DNA from: Paulinella micropora
Taxonomy: Eukaryota; Cercozoa; Imbricatea; Euglyphida
Direction of reading: 5' to 3'
NCBI GenBank assembly: GCA_009731375.1
Contig: BJOX01000096.1
Coordinates: forward strand, 690,590 to 754,589
DNA length: 64,000 bases
The notes beneath the pieces were generated by a model. It was not told the origin of the DNA. It was given only the letters and a program-made list of their open reading frames with translations, and did no database searches. Position 1 is the first letter of the stretch; each line of letters begins with the position of its first letter. Below are positions 30,449 to 39,068 of the stretch, piece by piece. Position numbers and translations under genes: made by a program.

Positions 30449-33121
30449 GAGTGGCTCCAGCTAGATTTTGGCACTGGGGTCGTCCTGCAACAGTACTACC
30501 TGCAAGCCCAGTCCAGCGGTCTGGATAAATCGCCAAAGACTTGGCAGGTGGGCACGTCGTTAGACGGCACTACCTGGACGCTGTGGCACACTAGCTCGTA
30601 CACCTTTGTCGATGGCAGTTCCATCACTCTCGAGCCGACCGACAACGCTAGGGCCGCCCGGTACGTGGCCATCGTGGTTGCTACTATCAAGGCAGGAGGG
30701 AGTTCTAGCTGGTGCGGAATCAGCCACTTTGGCTTCGACTACACATCGTGCCCCGCGATCAAGAACATAGCGGCGCCGCTCACCACCACCGACGCTGCCA
30801 ACAGGGCCTACGTAGACGGGCACATGCATACGTCGCCAATGACGATCGGCACCTCTACGATTGCGAGCACGGGGACGGTCGCGCTGAGTCTGCCTAGCGC
30901 GCTGCCTGCCAGCACTTCTCTGACGTCGCTGACCTCTGCAGGACAGCTAAGCGCCTCTGCGCTAAAGGTGCCTGCTGCGCTGCCAAGCACGACTTCTCTT
31001 GTCTCGCTTGACTCTGCCGGCGTGCTGAGCACTAGTGCAGGAGCAGCCTCTCTGAAGCTTGCCACTGCGGTATACACGGGCGCCATGCCCAACAACTTCA
31101 CGAGTAATACTACCTACAGCTCTGTCTGGACCCTGAATCGGTCGTCTATTTGGGCGTCTTCTACTTGGGAGCCCTGGAGGATTTTCGATGGCGTCTACAA
31201 CACAGGCGACGGCTGGATATGTGCTCAGAACTTGTACAACGGCAGCTCTGGTGCTTACACCGGGGCACAATCGTCAAACGCCATTCCGGGTGAATGGTTC
31301 CAGCTGCGGCGCGTCGATGGGATGTCAGTTATACTGGCGAGCTTTGAGTTCTGTCCTCGCATCTTTAACCCGTCCTACATAGTAGGCCCCAAGAAGTTGG
31401 CCGTCCTCGGCTCCAACGAAGAAAGCGAAAATCCTACAAGCTGGACAACGTTGTACTACACTGCAACTTCTGAAGCAATATGGGGAACTAGCGAGTCTTT
31501 CAGGACCTGGACGATATCCGTACCCGCTGCTTACAAGGTCTACCGCTGGGTGATTGAGAGCTTCTGGCCGACCGGAGGGATTACTTACTGCGATTGTGCA
31601 GAACTGAAGCTCAACTTCAACGCCGCTGGCATTAGTTCGATCTATCCACACCCTTCCGGGAGTAGTGTTGCGCTGAGCCTGCCTGGCGCGCTGCCGTCCA
31701 ACACGTCCTTCGTCTCCTTGTCTAGCGGGGGGCAGCTAGCCGCCTCTTCTGTCAGAGTGCCTGCTAGCCTGCCCGGCTCGACGTCGCTGGTCACGGTGGA
31801 CTCGGCAGGCCAGCTTGCGGCCAGCTCGTTGTTGCCAGCCTCCACGCCGGCCCAGACTGCCGTTCTGAGCCTGACTTCTGCGGGGCAGATGGTGACCCAG
31901 AGCACTTCCACTACGGTCGTGACTTCTGGCTCGGTGGCGCTGCCGACCTGGACTTCCATGTCGGCCTATACGCCTACCACAGACCCAAACTGGGTGCTCA
32001 GCCACTCTTCCGCAGTTGCAGGCCAAGAGAGCTATAGAGTTTTCGATGGTGTCGCTGCCAATGGCTGGACTAGCCTCGGCAACTACAACTCGGACGGGAG
32101 TATCAACACGACCAACAACGCCGTTACCAACGTGGGCGGCAGCAACGTGTACGGCGAACACTTTACGCTCCAGCACCAGCGGCGCCGTTACAGAATCACG
32201 AGCTTCGCGTTGACTAATACCTCTTCTCTCAGTAGCTCAACCAAAAGCTTCACGTTGGCGGGGTCGGACAATGGCAGTACCTGGACACTGGTCTGGTCCG
32301 GTAACTTCTCCTTTACCACGACGTTACAGACCCTGAACTCGAGCGCGCCCGCTTCGACCGCGTTCTATTACTACCACCGGTTTATTGTCACTTCGACAAA
32401 TTCGAGTACCCAGGCCGCCGTGGGGACCTTTGCGCCCGTCGTTGAGTCCGAGGGCGTGTCGGCCACTGCCACGGGCCTCACGGGCGTGGATTCGATCATG
32501 TGCGGCAAAAACACGCTGAAGCTGCCGACCGCGCTGCCCTCCGCCGGCACGGACCGCGTGCTCCAAATCAACGACCTCGGCGAGTTCGAGCTGGGCACCT
32601 GGGACTGCGGCCACTGGCTGTGCGAAACAGTGCTGACTTTTGCTAATGGTGCTGCCAGGGTCATGACTTACGACAACACGGTGAGAATCGCGCCTTCCTT
32701 CGGCAGTATCACTCGCTTGACTAGCAACTCGGGCAACGCTTCTACCAGCTACACCACGTTCCAGAACACTTCGGGCATGACCAGGAAATGGCTCGTTGAT
32801 GCCTGCATCAAATTCAAAAACACTGCCACTAGCAGTCCCATGAACGCCGAGGCCTGGGTCGAGAAGAGCGCTAGCAGGCCGGCCAGCAACGTGGCGATCG
32901 CGTCGGTGCGCTGGCTGAACTCTTCTGCCTTTAGCAACGGTACTTCTTTCAACGGGCAGTATACGACAGTGAATCTGTCTGGCGTAGTAGAAGTGGCCGC
33001 GAACGAGTACATCTGGATCGAGGTTACTGGAGGTACAGCAACTGCCGTAAACTACATGGCAAACGTCGGATCACAAGTCTGGGAAAGAGGCTTTGTGGCT
33101 ATTACCGAGATCCCGGGCTAA
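30449..33121 (+). CDS. Virion fibre protein, C-terminal part with three more lectin-like domains
   Basis: Open from the gap. Starts in a discoidin domain (EWLQLDFGTGVVLQQYY), then alternates ALPASTSLTSLTSAGQLSAS-type linker repeats with two further discoidin-like domains (WRIFDGVYNTGDGW and onward; YRVFDGVAANGWTSL and onward) and ends in an all-beta tip (TYTTVNLSGVV-like to VGSQVWERGFVAITEI). Together with the two pieces upstream it makes a very long modular fibre for a virus of this size. The repeated linker may form a trimeric shaft. Ends in TAA before an AT island. Confidence 0.7.
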   Translation, partial: EWLQLDFGTGVVLQQYYLQAQSSGLDKSPKTWQVGTSLDGTTWTLWHTSSYTFVDGSSITLEPTDNARAARYVAIVVATIKAGGSSSWCGISHFGFDYTSCPAIKNIAAPLTTTDAANRAYVDGHMHTSPMTIGTSTIASTGTVALSLPSALPASTSLTSLTSAGQLSASALKVPAALPSTTSLVSLDSAGVLSTSAGAASLKLATAVYTGAMPNNFTSNTTYSSVWTLNRSSIWASSTWEPWRIFDGVYNTGDGWICAQNLYNGSSGAYTGAQSSNAIPGEWFQLRRVDGMSVILASFEFCPRIFNPSYIVGPKKLAVLGSNEESENPTSWTTLYYTATSEAIWGTSESFRTWTISVPAAYKVYRWVIESFWPTGGITYCDCAELKLNFNAAGISSIYPHPSGSSVALSLPGALPSNTSFVSLSSGGQLAASSVRVPASLPGSTSLVTVDSAGQLAASSLLPASTPAQTAVLSLTSAGQMVTQSTSTTVVTSGSVALPTWTSMSAYTPTTDPNWVLSHSSAVAGQESYRVFDGVAANGWTSLGNYNSDGSINTTNNAVTNVGGSNVYGEHFTLQHQRRRYRITSFALTNTSSLSSSTKSFTLAGSDNGSTWTLVWSGNFSFTTTLQTLNSSAPASTAFYYYHRFIVTSTNSSTQAAVGTFAPVVESEGVSATATGLTGVDSIMCGKNTLKLPTALPSAGTDRVLQINDLGEFELGTWDCGHWLCETVLTFANGAARVMTYDNTVRIAPSFGSITRLTSNSGNASTSYTTFQNTSGMTRKWLVDACIKFKNTATSSPMNAEAWVEKSASRPASNVAIASVRWLNSSAFSNGTSFNGQYTTVNLSGVVEVAANEYIWIEVTGGTATAVNYMANVGSQVWERGFVAITEIPG

Positions 33122-33142
33122 TTTTTTTTCTTTCGAGTCTGT

Positions 33143-33157
33143 ATTTTTTAATTAAAA
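33143..33157 (+). promoter_or_regulatory. AT-island promoter-like motif TTTTTTAATTAAAAA
   Basis: Placed immediately before the ATG at 33158. Similar TTAATTAAAA/ATAATTAAA islands precede 27118 and 27383 and lie between most PLV-B genes (35875, 40530, 42400, 42730, 43290). They stand out against the GC-rich coding sequence. Confidence 0.5.
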
Positions 33158-33439
33158 ATGGACGCGTTGCGACAAGCACTAGCTGAGAACGAGAACGAGC
33201 TGGCCACGTGCCTAGCCCGCCGCCGGATCCTGGCGGTCGAACGAGAGAAGTTACAGCTGCAGATCGCGCTCTGTGAAAAGGTATGTGGTTGCAGGGAGAC
33301 ACGCCTGCAGATCAAGCAGTTGATCCAGCAAGAAGAGGAGGCGGAGGCGGCCGCCGAGTCTGCCGCCCACGCGGCCGTCGAGGCCGAAATGGCACTAGAA
33401 GAGACGGTCGTAGAGATGCCTGACACCATCAATGGCTAG
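33158..33439 (+). CDS. Small coiled-coil protein (PLV-B)
   Basis: 93 residues, helical throughout (NENELATCLARRRILAVERE; EEEAEAAAESAAHAAVEAEM), with Cys residues in KVCGCRET. ATG directly after an AT island. The TAG overlaps the stop of the convergent RNR gene by 2-3 nt. No family recognised; possibly a structural or assembly protein. Confidence 0.6.
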   Translation: MDALRQALAENENELATCLARRRILAVEREKLQLQIALCEKVCGCRETRLQIKQLIQQEEEAEAAAESAAHAAVEAEMALEETVVEMPDTING

Positions 33440-34454
33440 AAGTCCTGGTCTAGGCCCCATTCCGGCTCCTTGGCCGGCGCCCGCGCGTACTCGCTCACTC
33501 TTTTCTCGAAAAAGTTGGTCTTGCATACCACGCCTAGCTGCTCCATGAAGGGCAAGGGACACTTGGCCACCCCGTACAGCTTTTCGCTCGGGCCCAAGTT
33601 CTGCAGCAGGCCGTCAGCCACGAACTCAACGTACCGTTTCCATCAGCGTGGCGTTCAGGCCCAACAGGGCCACCGGCAGCGACTCGCTGATGAACCTCCG
33701 CTCGACTTCGACACAGCCGGCCACGATCTGGAAAATGCGCGACATCTGCAGCTTGTTCGACACGTGGTGCTTGTGCAAGTGGCACGCGAACAGGCCGTGC
33801 TGTGTCTCGTCCCGAGCAATAAACTCGTTTGAGGTGCACAAGCCCTGCAGCAGGCCCGGGTGCTTTTGTTTCAGCCAAAAGATGGAGGCGAAAGAAGAGG
33901 CGAACTGGACAAGTTCCACACAAGCGAACGCCACCAGCCGCTCGGCAAACGAAGACCGGGCCGGGCTGAGCCACTGCAGCGCTCACTTGGCTTTTTGTGC
34001 GACGGTCGGGACCTGCGTGATCGCATTGAACAACTTGTCCTTCTCTTGCTGGTCGCTGATGATCGTGTCGATCAACAGGCTGTAGGTCCGCGAGTGTTCG
34101 GCCTCATTAAAGATCTGGTAAGAATAAAAAAGTCTCGCTTCGGAATACTGCACTTCGGCCAAAAAATTAGCGGCCAGGTTCTCTTGGATGATGCCGTCNN
34201 NNNNNNNNNNNNNNNNNNNNNNNNNNNNNNNNNNNNNNNNNNNNNNNNNNNNNNNNNNNNNCCGTCTTAATAAAATGCTGCTCGTCCGCGCTCAATTTCT
34301 TGAAATCGGCCTGTTCCCGGCTCAGATCAAGCTCGTCTGCCGTCCAGAACGAGCGCAGGGAAGCTTCATAGAATGAATACAGGTCCGGACGCCTGATGGG
34401 AAAGAGACAAAACCGCGATTCTTCCGGCACGAGCAGTTTTTCTTCAGTGTCCAT
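33436..34454 (-). pseudogene. Ribonucleotide reductase small subunit (R2), with stop and frameshift
   Basis: Class I RNR beta subunit, which carries the di-iron/tyrosyl radical for dNTP synthesis. Starts [20 protein letters not shown] and [16 protein letters not shown] (typical N-terminus), then a 63-N gap (34199-34261). After the gap come NEAEHSRTYSLLID (His ligand and radical-Tyr position), NEFIARDETQHGLFA (Glu and His ligands) and the C-terminus FMEQLGVVCKTNFFEKRVSEY. Two lesions: an in-frame TGA at 33983-33985, exactly where family members have Trp, and a 1-nt frameshift near 33630 before YVEFVADGLL. TGA is used as stop by neighbouring genes, so it is not recoded. Carried by PLV-B, no large subunit in the window. 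Confidence 0.85.
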
Positions 34455-34569
34455 ACTTCGTGCAGCTTCCGGTTGTCTAGTTTCAACAAGGCCATTCACT
34501 CTCCTTTTAATAGTAAAGGGGAAAGAGGATATATTTTTTTTCTTATAGCGCGAAAAAAAAACAAAGAAC

Positions 34570-34917
34570 ATGTTGCAAAGACGCAAGACCGAACAACGGC
34601 TGATGCCCTCGTCGCCAGAGTCCATCACCGTAACCTCGCACGAGCTCGCACTCGAGCTCAAGCGGACATACAGCGACTTCAGCTGGCAGTCAGTGCCGCA
34701 GCTCATTGTTCACGGGGTCAAGTACCTTGCTCTCTATACTAATCATACTGGTGAGGAGAAGAAGCAGATCCTCGTGTCTGTGCTCGTGGACTTGTGTCCT
34801 GACGACAACGTGGACAAGCTGATCCCGCCAGTAGTCGACGTGATCTGGAAGCTCGTGAAGGCCGCCCTCGCTTCCAACTGCTGCGAGCTGTGTCCCAAGG
34901 TCTGCACGGTCATGTAG
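34570..34917 (+). CDS. Hypothetical PLV-B protein, 115 aa
   Basis: Divergent from RNR. Starts [20 protein letters not shown]. The C-terminal half is [20 protein letters not shown] and [14 protein letters not shown], and ends with a Cys-rich [12 protein letters not shown]. The pattern is reminiscent of small conserved proteins of large DNA viruses, but I cannot name a family. The stop overlaps the convergent SLATT-like gene by 8 nt. Confidence 0.6.
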   Translation: MLQRRKTEQRLMPSSPESITVTSHELALELKRTYSDFSWQSVPQLIVHGVKYLALYTNHTGEEKKQILVSVLVDLCPDDNVDKLIPPVVDVIWKLVKAALASNCCELCPKVCTVM

Positions 34918-35572
34918 GCATCGGGATCAAGTGCCGGCCCAGCGTCACGGGCGTGCCATGGTGGATCCTGACCGGGTCGCCGCTCGTCACCATCTGCGCT
35001 CGCGCTTTGGCCAGCTTCTCGCGGTCCATACGGTGCGCCCATAACACCACTGCTGGTATGACCTGCTCGTTCGAACGCACTTTCTCCAGGGCCATGGTAA
35101 TCTTGACCAGCAGCACGTCCGCTGCTAATCTGAATCGTCTTTTTTTAGCCATCTCTACAGACAGCTCGTTCTTCACCATTTCAAAGAGGATCTCACAGGA
35201 GAAGTGGCGCTCTGCTTTTTGCCCAAAGTTGAAAAATGAGTTCACTCCAGAAATGATCGCTACCACAATTAAACATGTGACAGACACCCAGTCGTAGCCC
35301 GCCCGGCCCGCTTCGCACGCCTTGAAGCCGAAGTTGCCGACGATAACGGAGCAGATCGCCGGCACTATTGTAGCCAGCAGCCCGAAGACCAGGAACTTGT
35401 TGTAGTAAAAATACCCAGCCGAGTTATTGAGGCGTGCGTGCAGGGCACATTCGTCCACCACGCTGGCAAAATAAGACTCATGGCGCGAGGACCATTTTTC
35501 CTCCTCTCGTTTTACGTCCGAGTCGTCCGAGTCGTGCGAGTCCTCCCGTGGCACCACGACTTTCTCGTCCAT
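34910..35572 (-). CDS. SLATT-like two-transmembrane protein (PLV-B)
   Basis: 220 residues from MDEKVVVPREDSHDSDDSDV. The start is chosen at this Met because upstream sequence in the same frame belongs to another gene. An acidic N-terminus is followed by two membrane segments (about 59-82, LVFGLLATIVPAICSVIVGN; 94-113, WVSVTCLIVVAIISGVNSFF) and then the helical FNFGQKAERHFSCEILFEMV and MVKNEL region that typifies SLATT domains. These occur as pore-forming effectors in bacteria and in many giant viruses and relatives. A role in membrane modification or host defence is inference. Intact, TGA stop. Confidence 0.6.
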   Translation of the reverse strand: MDEKVVVPREDSHDSDDSDVKREEEKWSSRHESYFASVVDECALHARLNNSAGYFYYNKFLVFGLLATIVPAICSVIVGNFGFKACEAGRAGYDWVSVTCLIVVAIISGVNSFFNFGQKAERHFSCEILFEMVKNELSVEMAKKRRFRLAADVLLVKITMALEKVRSNEQVIPAVVLWAHRMDREKLAKARAQMVTSGDPVRIHHGTPVTLGRHLIPMPT

Positions 35573-35610
35573 CGTTCTTTTTTCTGTTAAAAGAAAGTTT
35601 GCGACAAGAT

Positions 35611-35847
35611 TTAAATTTTCGTCGTCGTCTTCTTCTTCTTTCGTCTGGCCGCTTTTGGCTTGAAGGCCGGCACGCCGGAGCTGTTCTTCTTCTTCTTGGT
35701 CAGGGCCAGCAGGTAGCGCGTGTACTCGACTGGGTCGTGGTGGTGCTGCTCGACCGGGTCCGGTGGCGGTGCTGCTGCCGCTGCCGCGGGCGCCCTCCTC
35801 GCGGCTCTTGCTGCCGCTCTCTTCACTCCATTGCCCTTTGCCATCAC
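35611..35847 (-). CDS. Small very basic protein (PLV-B)
   Basis: 78 residues: MAKGNGVKRAAARAARRAPA, a Pro/His-rich middle (EQHHHDPVEYTRYLLALTKK), then KPKAARRKKKKTTTKI. Basic and likely to bind nucleic acid, in the manner of adenovirus core proteins (analogy only). Just upstream, and same strand, of the SLATT-like gene. Confidence 0.5.
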   Translation of the reverse strand: MMAKGNGVKRAAARAARRAPAAAAAAPPPDPVEQHHHDPVEYTRYLLALTKKKKNSSGVPAFKPKAARRKKKKTTTKI

Positions 35848-35891
35848 GAGTTTTCTTGAAATACATCGCCCACAATATTAAAAAAAATTCC

Positions 35892-36772
35892 TTACGCCTT
35901 GCTCAGCAGCATTTCCCAGTCGGCGCCATTCAAGTCAACCTTGTCGCGAGTGTCCGGCGACACGACCCGGACGTTGAGGTACTTGGTCTTGTTCGGGAAA
36001 AATACGTACTGGTTGTGCCTGTCCTGTGCCGAGGACTGGTAGCCCCCCGAAGACGCTAGGAAGGGAATTATTAGGCTGGCCGAGTGGTTCTTGGGGCCGC
36101 GCGTAATCGAACTGCCGTCCCAGGCCTCATGGAAGCCGCCGAGTGAGTAGGCCAGCGTCGAGCATTCCTTGATCTGTATGCCCAGCGAGGTCGGCAGGCC
36201 CAAGGCCACCACGTTCGGCAAGATCCTGGTCTGCCCCGCTGGCAGCGAGGTCCCCGCTCCGTTCTGGGCCGAGGTCTCGAAGCCGAGCACCGCGTGCGCG
36301 CTGTCGCTGTTGGACTGATAGCAGTAGATCGCGAACTCGGCGGCCGCGCTTAGCGTAAACTGCAGCTTCAGGTGCGTGTCGAGGTACGCGATGCCGATGG
36401 TCTGACCAGGCTGGACGTAGCCCTCGTTGATCAGCAGTGACTGCAGCGTGTCGGCCAAAGTCTCCCCTGCATTGAACGCCATGCTATTAGCGAGCAAACG
36501 AGGCTAGAATAACAGAGACCTGTATAGTTCTGGCTGGGAATCGTGATTGTCACGTCGCCCGTGGCCGTGCTGGTCAGGTAGAGCTTGTTGTTCTTGGAGT
36601 TGACGTTGAAGCAGGCGTTCGGCACCGTGGCCCAGATCAGGCGGTACTTGCCCTCGATCGCTTCCTGTAAGGGCAGGCGGAACTCGGCCGAATCGCCCGG
36701 GCCCTGCACCCGGTCGCGATCCTTACTGCGGACCAGCAGGTTCATTTCGCTCAGGGCGCGCAGGTAACTCAT
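35892..36772 (-). CDS. Minor capsid (penton-type) protein of PLV-B, one intron
   Basis: Two exons: 36772-36520 (MSYLRALSEMNLLVRSKDRD and onward to SQNYTG) and 36466-35892 (ETLADTLQSLLINEGY and onward to LLSKA). A GT-AG intron of 53 nt (36467-36519) lies between. Removing it joins the frames exactly (TG+E) and restores the order of the PLV-A penton: N-terminal strand, a YRLIWATVPNACFNVN segment, a helix with long spacer, LKLQFTLSAAAEFAIYC, HAVLGFET and C-terminal NVRVVSPDTRDKVDL. About 275 residues, family length. Without splicing it would be split with a frame change. Confidence 0.75.
36467..36519 (-). other. 53-nt GT-AG intron in the PLV-B penton gene
   Basis: Minus strand: 5' GTCTCTG, a possible branch site GCTAATAG, 3' ATGCAG. 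Contains a frame stop relative to the downstream exon, and exon phases match (1 nt + 2 nt). Length is close to the 56-nt intron at 38872-38927. Confidence 0.65.
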
Positions 36773-36839
36773 GCTTGTAAATTTTTTTTCTTGGCGCGCC
36801 AGTTTTCTTAAACAGAGAGAGGCACGAGAAGAAAAATTC

Positions 36840-38030
36840 ATGAGCCTGACGCTGAGTGGCACCAAGCGCCTGCGCCTGGAGGATGTGGTCGAAACAAAAC
36901 CTCTTCCTAGCATGGTCACGGCCTTTGGCGAACACAAGGTCGCGGAGTCTACCCCGCTAGTGCAGGAGACTTTCCCTTACACGGGCACCCTGAACCCGCG
37001 CAAGTTCGCGACCTCTGGCTCCGTGACCACCGCCACCGGCCTGCTGTCGCTCAGCGGCGCCGCGCAGGCCGAGACGCTCAGGCGCTGCAAGTACCGCGCG
37101 GGGCAAGGGCTCGTCTGCCGCTTCACGGCGCTGTTCCCCGCCGCACCCAACGTGGCTAATTCGGCCATGGCCGGGCTAGGCGACGACAATAACGGCTTCT
37201 TCTTTGTGCAGGACCAGACACAGAGCAACAGGCTGCGGATCCTGCACCGCAATGCGAGTGTCGACACTTACATCGACCAGGCCAACTGGAACCTCGACAC
37301 CTGCCTGGGCGGCGACCAAGACGACATGGATCGCAAGGACTGGTCCAAGGGCAACATTTTTCAGATTCAGCTCCAGTACCTAGGATTTGGGGCCGTCGTG
37401 TTCTCGGTCGAGAGGAAGTCGGACGGGGTGCTAGTCCCCGTGCACCGAATCCAGTACGCGGGCGCTAACACGACACCTTCGCTCAGCAATGCCAGCTTAC
37501 CGTTCAGGCTCAAGACCACTGGTGCGGGCGGCCAGGTGCGCACTGCCAGTGTCGGCGTTCTGGTCGAAGGCCCCGTGAGGCAGCTGGGCCTCAGCTTTGC
37601 GCGCACCAACGTTCAGACCATAGGCACGACCGAGAGTAACGCGTTAGTGATCCGCAACAAGAGCTTGATCGGCGCCCTCCCTAACAACGACCTGCTGTTC
37701 CCAACCTTGTTGACCGCTACGGCCGTCTCGGGCACCAAGCCAGTGGTCCTCCGAGTGCTCACGCAGGCCACGTTCGGCAGCGCGCCTACCTACGCCAACC
37801 ACGACGCGGCCGCCTCTAATACCGAATACTCCGCGTCCCTCGTCACGGTGTCTGGTGGCAACGCGGTGGCCGCGTGCGTCGTGTCAAACACGGGGTCGGC
37901 CTCGGCCAGCCTGGACCTAAGCAGGCTCAACATCGCTGTCGGGCCCGGAGAAGTGCTGTGCATTGCGGCCAGCACTACTTCCGGCACGGCGGACGTGCAC
38001 CTGAGCCTTAGCTGGGCGGAGGACGTGTAA
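36840..38030 (+). CDS. Fibre-like virion protein of PLV-B
   Basis: 396 residues from MSLTLSGTKRLRLEDVVETK. The start was chosen here since it is divergent from the penton gene and follows an AT-rich leader. Homologous to the PLV-A protein at 18865-20183 (see shared motifs YRAGQGLVCRFTALFP and TIGTTESNALVIRN). All-beta; C-terminal VHLSLSWAEDV. In both viruses it lies next to the penton gene, which suggests it belongs to the vertex or capsid surface (inference). Intact, TAA followed by an A-run. Confidence 0.7.
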   Translation: MSLTLSGTKRLRLEDVVETKPLPSMVTAFGEHKVAESTPLVQETFPYTGTLNPRKFATSGSVTTATGLLSLSGAAQAETLRRCKYRAGQGLVCRFTALFPAAPNVANSAMAGLGDDNNGFFFVQDQTQSNRLRILHRNASVDTYIDQANWNLDTCLGGDQDDMDRKDWSKGNIFQIQLQYLGFGAVVFSVERKSDGVLVPVHRIQYAGANTTPSLSNASLPFRLKTTGAGGQVRTASVGVLVEGPVRQLGLSFARTNVQTIGTTESNALVIRNKSLIGALPNNDLLFPTLLTATAVSGTKPVVLRVLTQATFGSAPTYANHDAAASNTEYSASLVTVSGGNAVAACVVSNTGSASASLDLSRLNIAVGPGEVLCIAASTTSGTADVHLSLSWAEDV

Positions 38031-38081
38031 AAAAAAAAAGTTCGTCTTGCATTATTAAAACAACAAAGGAAGAAGAAGGAA

Positions 38082-38875
38082 ATGAAAAAAGTGGTAGCGA
38101 TCGACCCGGGACTGAGAAATTTGGGCATAGTCGTGCTTGTAAAGGACGACCGCACCAACGCCATCACTGTTACCTATGCCAGCGTGCTAGACATAGCCAA
38201 CCAGAGCGACACTGACAGTTTCAAGACCAAGTCCTTGTTTGCGTGCCTAAACGCAGTCGAGGAGGTCCAGAACGCCGACGTCTGTGTTATTGAAGACCAA
38301 GTGCTTGGGATGGCCAACACGAAGCCGGACAATTTGCTCATTCAAGCGGCGGCCGGTGCAACTATGCTCAGTCTCGGTGCCAAGGAGCTTATCTATTATC
38401 CGTCCAGTTTCAAATTCAGTTGCTTTTTCTCATTGACGCCGACTATCTCCGGCAGAGTCAAAGGGAAATACAAAATTCAGTCTAAAGTGCTTTCATGCAA
38501 TTTAATAGAATCGTTCAACGTCGGCGGAGATACTAAATGCCTCACAGAGTCAGATCACTTCTTTCATGCAATTTAATAGAATCGTTCAACGTCGGCGGAG
38601 ATACTAAATGCCTCACAGAGTCAGATCACTTGAGTGACGCCTTTGGTCTCGCCTTCTGCGCGCTTGTCAGAGGGGAGCGGATCAGCGCGGGTCGTCCAGC
38701 AGGGAGTGCCTCGCTCGCTGCCGATCCCCTTTCCGACTGGGGTGCAGCGGAAACAGGAGCAGCGCTAGCCTGCTTCGACTTTTGCTCGTTCCAGCGTTCA
38801 GATATGACCTTCATCCGCATTTTGTGCTCGAGTGCGCGGATCTCGGGGTCCTGCATCATTTGCTTGAAAAACTAG
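38082..38875 (+). pseudogene. RuvC-like Holliday-junction resolvase, split by a 71-bp duplication
   Basis: Starts MKKVVAIDPGLRNLGIVVLV (first catalytic Asp in DPGLRNLG), VIEDQVLGMA carries the catalytic Glu, and ESDHLSDAFGLAF at the second repeat copy carries the last Asp pair: the poxvirus A22/RuvC pattern used to resolve DNA junctions before packaging. 38491-38561 is repeated at 38562-38631. 71 is not a multiple of 3, so the first copy reads into HFFHAI and stop at 38576. The second continues to FCALVRGERI. Removing one copy restores one frame. The 3' end lies over the convergent YABBY-like gene. Confidence 0.75.
38491..38631. repeat. 71-bp tandem duplication
   Basis: TTTCATGCAATTTAATAGAA to GTCAGATCACTT, two exact copies (38491-38561, 38562-38631). 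Either a recent mutation or an assembly artefact. Confidence 0.85.
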
Positions 38876-39014
38876 AAACAACGGAAAAGCGATTTTTATA
38901 AAAAGCACGCGTCAGTGACAGTGTTACCTCGTTGTAGGCTGAAGGTGCTCTGGGTTTCTTTTCCTTGACAGTGGCAGTGGTGGCGTAGCCGCAAGTCGCG
39001 CAGTTGGAAGACAT
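38626..39014 (-). CDS. YABBY/HMG-like transcription factor of PLV-B, one intron
   Basis: Exon 1 (39014-38928) MSSNCATCGYATTATVKEKK PRAPSAYNE; exon 2 (38871-38626) FFKQMMQDPEIRALEHKMRM and KVISERWNEQK. The intron of 56 nt (38872-38927) starts GTAAC and ends TTTCTAG. The joined RAPSAYN-E-FFK, P-E and ISERW order matches YABBY/HMG-type domains found in large DNA viruses and plants (a CxxC zinc pair, then PSAYNxF). About 110 residues. Likely a DNA-binding late regulator (inference). The end overlaps the RuvC-like gene on the other strand. Confidence 0.7.
38872..38927 (-). other. 56-nt GT-AG intron in the YABBY-like gene
   Basis: Phase-0 intron between SAYNE and FFKQ. 5' GTAACA, A/T-rich TTTTTATAAAAATCG, 3' TTTCTAG. 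The conserved domain is only contiguous after removal. Confidence 0.7.
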
Positions 39015-39068
39015 CTCTAGTTTTGCCTTTGTCCTTTGGTTAAATAAGGGCAATACAAGATTATTTTT

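Noticed and set aside
27716-30536. Minus-strand ORFs opposite the fibre gene
   Set aside because: Shadows of the GC-rich repetitive coding strand. The same shadow appears twice because the segment is duplicated.
33983-33985. TGA as Trp codon (alternative genetic code)
   Set aside because: TGA ends other PLV-B genes (SLATT-like, YABBY-like), and the RNR gene also has a frameshift, so a nonsense mutation is simpler.
38082-38631. Intron explanation for the RuvC frame break
   Set aside because: The break coincides with an exact 71-bp tandem duplication. Splicing does not give a better conserved domain.
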